A stretch of DNA of 64,000 nt from Syntrophotalea carbinolica DSM 2380. GTDB lineage: Bacteria > Desulfobacterota > Desulfuromonadia > Desulfuromonadales > Syntrophotaleaceae. Within the stretch, counting starts at the first letter, position 1. Each line of letters begins with the position of its first letter. The notes beneath the pieces are model-generated. The model did not search any database, was not told where the DNA came from, and saw only the letters and a list, made by a program, of their open reading frames with translations. Shown here one piece after another: positions 63,105 through 64,000 of the stretch. The DNA is taken from positions 1,736,001-1,800,000 of the forward strand of contig NC_007498.2 in the NCBI RefSeq assembly GCF_000012885.1, read 5' to 3'. A program made the translations under genes and the position numbers.

Positions 63105-63372
63105 ATTACCCACCCGGACCGCTGATTGCTTATCAATGCCCCTGTTCTGTTCATGCGCATCTATTACGAAACTTGCAAGAGAAGGTTGGATCAAGCTGAG
63201 CGTGCACTTTTCTCCTGCCCGCGCACCTATAAGGAACAATCCATGTGGCGAAGTTGAATATGACGAATGTTGACAACCCAAGTGGTCATGTTATCAATTA
63301 AATATACAGGAAAGCACAAAGGTTCATCTGTTGGGATTATCTCCCAACGCTATATTCCGGAAAGGGGGGGGC

Positions 63373-64000
63373 ATGCCAAAGGAGACTGCAGCAAGAACCC
63401 CCCGAAATCCGGTTTTCTATAACAGGGTCCGCAAAACCCTGATCCTCTTTTTTCATCTCCTGGTAGCATCCTTTTCACTGCTCCTTGCTTTCTCCCTACG
63501 TTACGATTTGCAGATCCCAACTGAATTATGGCCATCCATTCTGGAGATGCTGCCTGTCGTGTTGCTGTTGAAACTCGTGGTTTTTCGCACCATGGGGATG
63601 GCTGATGGTTGGTGGCGTTACGTTTCGATTCCGGATTTGCTGCAGATTTTAAAAGCCAATGTGGTGGCGTCTTTCGGGGTGGTGCTGTATGCCGTATTCA
63701 TCAGGGAAATGAATAACCTGCCGCGATCGGTCATTATTCTCGACTTTCTGGTTTGTTTCATGACCATGATCGGCGTGCGGGTTTTGGTCCGTATTCTCCG
63801 GGAGCAAAGGCGACAACTCACCAAAAGTTATCGTCGGAAGAAAAAAAGTGTTCTGGTCGTTGGTTCCGGCATTGTCGCCCAGACCATAGTGAGGGAAATG
63901 CGGGAGAATCCCAAAATGCTCAAGGCGGTACTGGGATTTATTGATCGCGACCAGGGACGCAAGGGGAAGGTTTTCAATGGCATACCGGTACTCGGAACCT
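63373..64000 (+). CDS. PglF/CapD-type nucleotide-sugar dehydratase, 5' part (runs off the window)
   Basis: An open frame of 209 codons continues past base 64000. The ATG at 63373 has AAAGGGGGGG directly upstream. The N-terminal third has four membrane helices (LILFFHLLVASFSLLLAFSLRYDL through VIILDFLVCFMTMIGVRVLVRIL), as in PglF/WbpM/CapD proteins. The start of the first Rossmann-like domain follows (KSVLVVGSGIVAQTIVREM, LGFIDRD-x-x-RKGKVFNGIPVLG). These enzymes act as UDP-HexNAc 4,6-dehydratases and would supply the PglE-like aminotransferase. The catalytic domain is outside the window, so activity cannot be judged. Confidence 0.85.
   Translation, partial: MPKETAARTPRNPVFYNRVRKTLILFFHLLVASFSLLLAFSLRYDLQIPTELWPSILEMLPVVLLLKLVVFRTMGMADGWWRYVSIPDLLQILKANVVASFGVVLYAVFIREMNNLPRSVIILDFLVCFMTMIGVRVLVRILREQRRQLTKSYRRKKKSVLVVGSGIVAQTIVREMRENPKMLKAVLGFIDRDQGRKGKVFNGIPVLGT

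Noticed and set aside
38859-64000. A PEP-CTERM/exosortase system
   Set aside because: No protein here ends with a PEP motif plus membrane helix and basic tail, and no EpsH-like gene is in the window.

Overview
The window reads as a chromosomal segment of a Gram-negative deltaproteobacterium of the Desulfuromonadales type (Geobacter / Pelobacter-Syntrophotalea). This is an inference from gene content and order: lpxA, the run mutS - AMIN-domain amidase - glnD - xerD - apgM, glnB-glnA behind a sigma-54 (-24/-12) promoter, a DUF2148 iron-sulfur protein, a GEMM-I riboswitch and an extracellular polysaccharide (EPS) cluster. No rRNA, CRISPR array, intact prophage or intact insertion sequence was seen.

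Layout. 1-8.8 kb: the end of a glutamate-synthase-like oxidoreductase, a retropepsin-like protease, a DUF429 protein, a dihydrolipoamide-dehydrogenase-like flavoprotein divergent from an MgtC/DUF4010 membrane protein, a beta-CASP metallo-beta-lactamase RNase and a long WecA-like phosphoglycosyl transferase. 8.8-12.2 kb: two identical tRNA-Leu(CAG) genes bracketing a Sel1-repeat gene, a Crp/Fnr regulator, a YbgC-type thioesterase and tRNA-Val(CAC). 12.2-28 kb: housekeeping genes, including lpxA, an aldehyde dehydrogenase with a cyclic-2,3-diphosphoglycerate-synthetase-like GTPase, the nitrogen pair glnB-glnA, thrC, phosphoesterase and HIT genes, an ExbB/ExbD-ROK kinase-phosphofructokinase run and a CDF metal exporter. 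28-37.7 kb: mutS, amidase, glnD, xerD and apgM, probably a long transcription unit.

37.7-64 kb is accessory and is the most interesting part. A strong sigma-54 promoter is followed by a GEMM-I (c-di-GMP class I) riboswitch and an intrinsic terminator, then by a secreted protein with four Calx-beta domains, an Ig-like domain and a pectate-lyase-like beta-helix. The beta-helix module is duplicated in tandem as a second, short, membrane-anchored protein. A surface-polysaccharide cluster follows: a Wzy-like polymerase, a Wzx flippase, four GT4 glycosyltransferases, three initiating phosphoglycosyl transferases, two DegT-type sugar aminotransferases, a PglF/CapD-type dehydratase running off the end, two FemAB/GNAT-like acyltransferases, an ATP-grasp enzyme, a phosphoesterase and a cysteine-synthase-like enzyme. 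One of the phosphoglycosyl transferases is fused to a CsgD/VpsT-like receiver domain that lacks its DNA-binding half. An eroded IS256-family transposase separates the two halves of the cluster. The 3' part (about 59.4-63.1 kb) looks more AT-rich and may have been acquired separately.

Working model (inference): second-messenger and sigma-54 signals control the secreted lyase/adhesin, while the downstream genes build an amino-sugar polymer that may carry acyl or aminoacyl groups.
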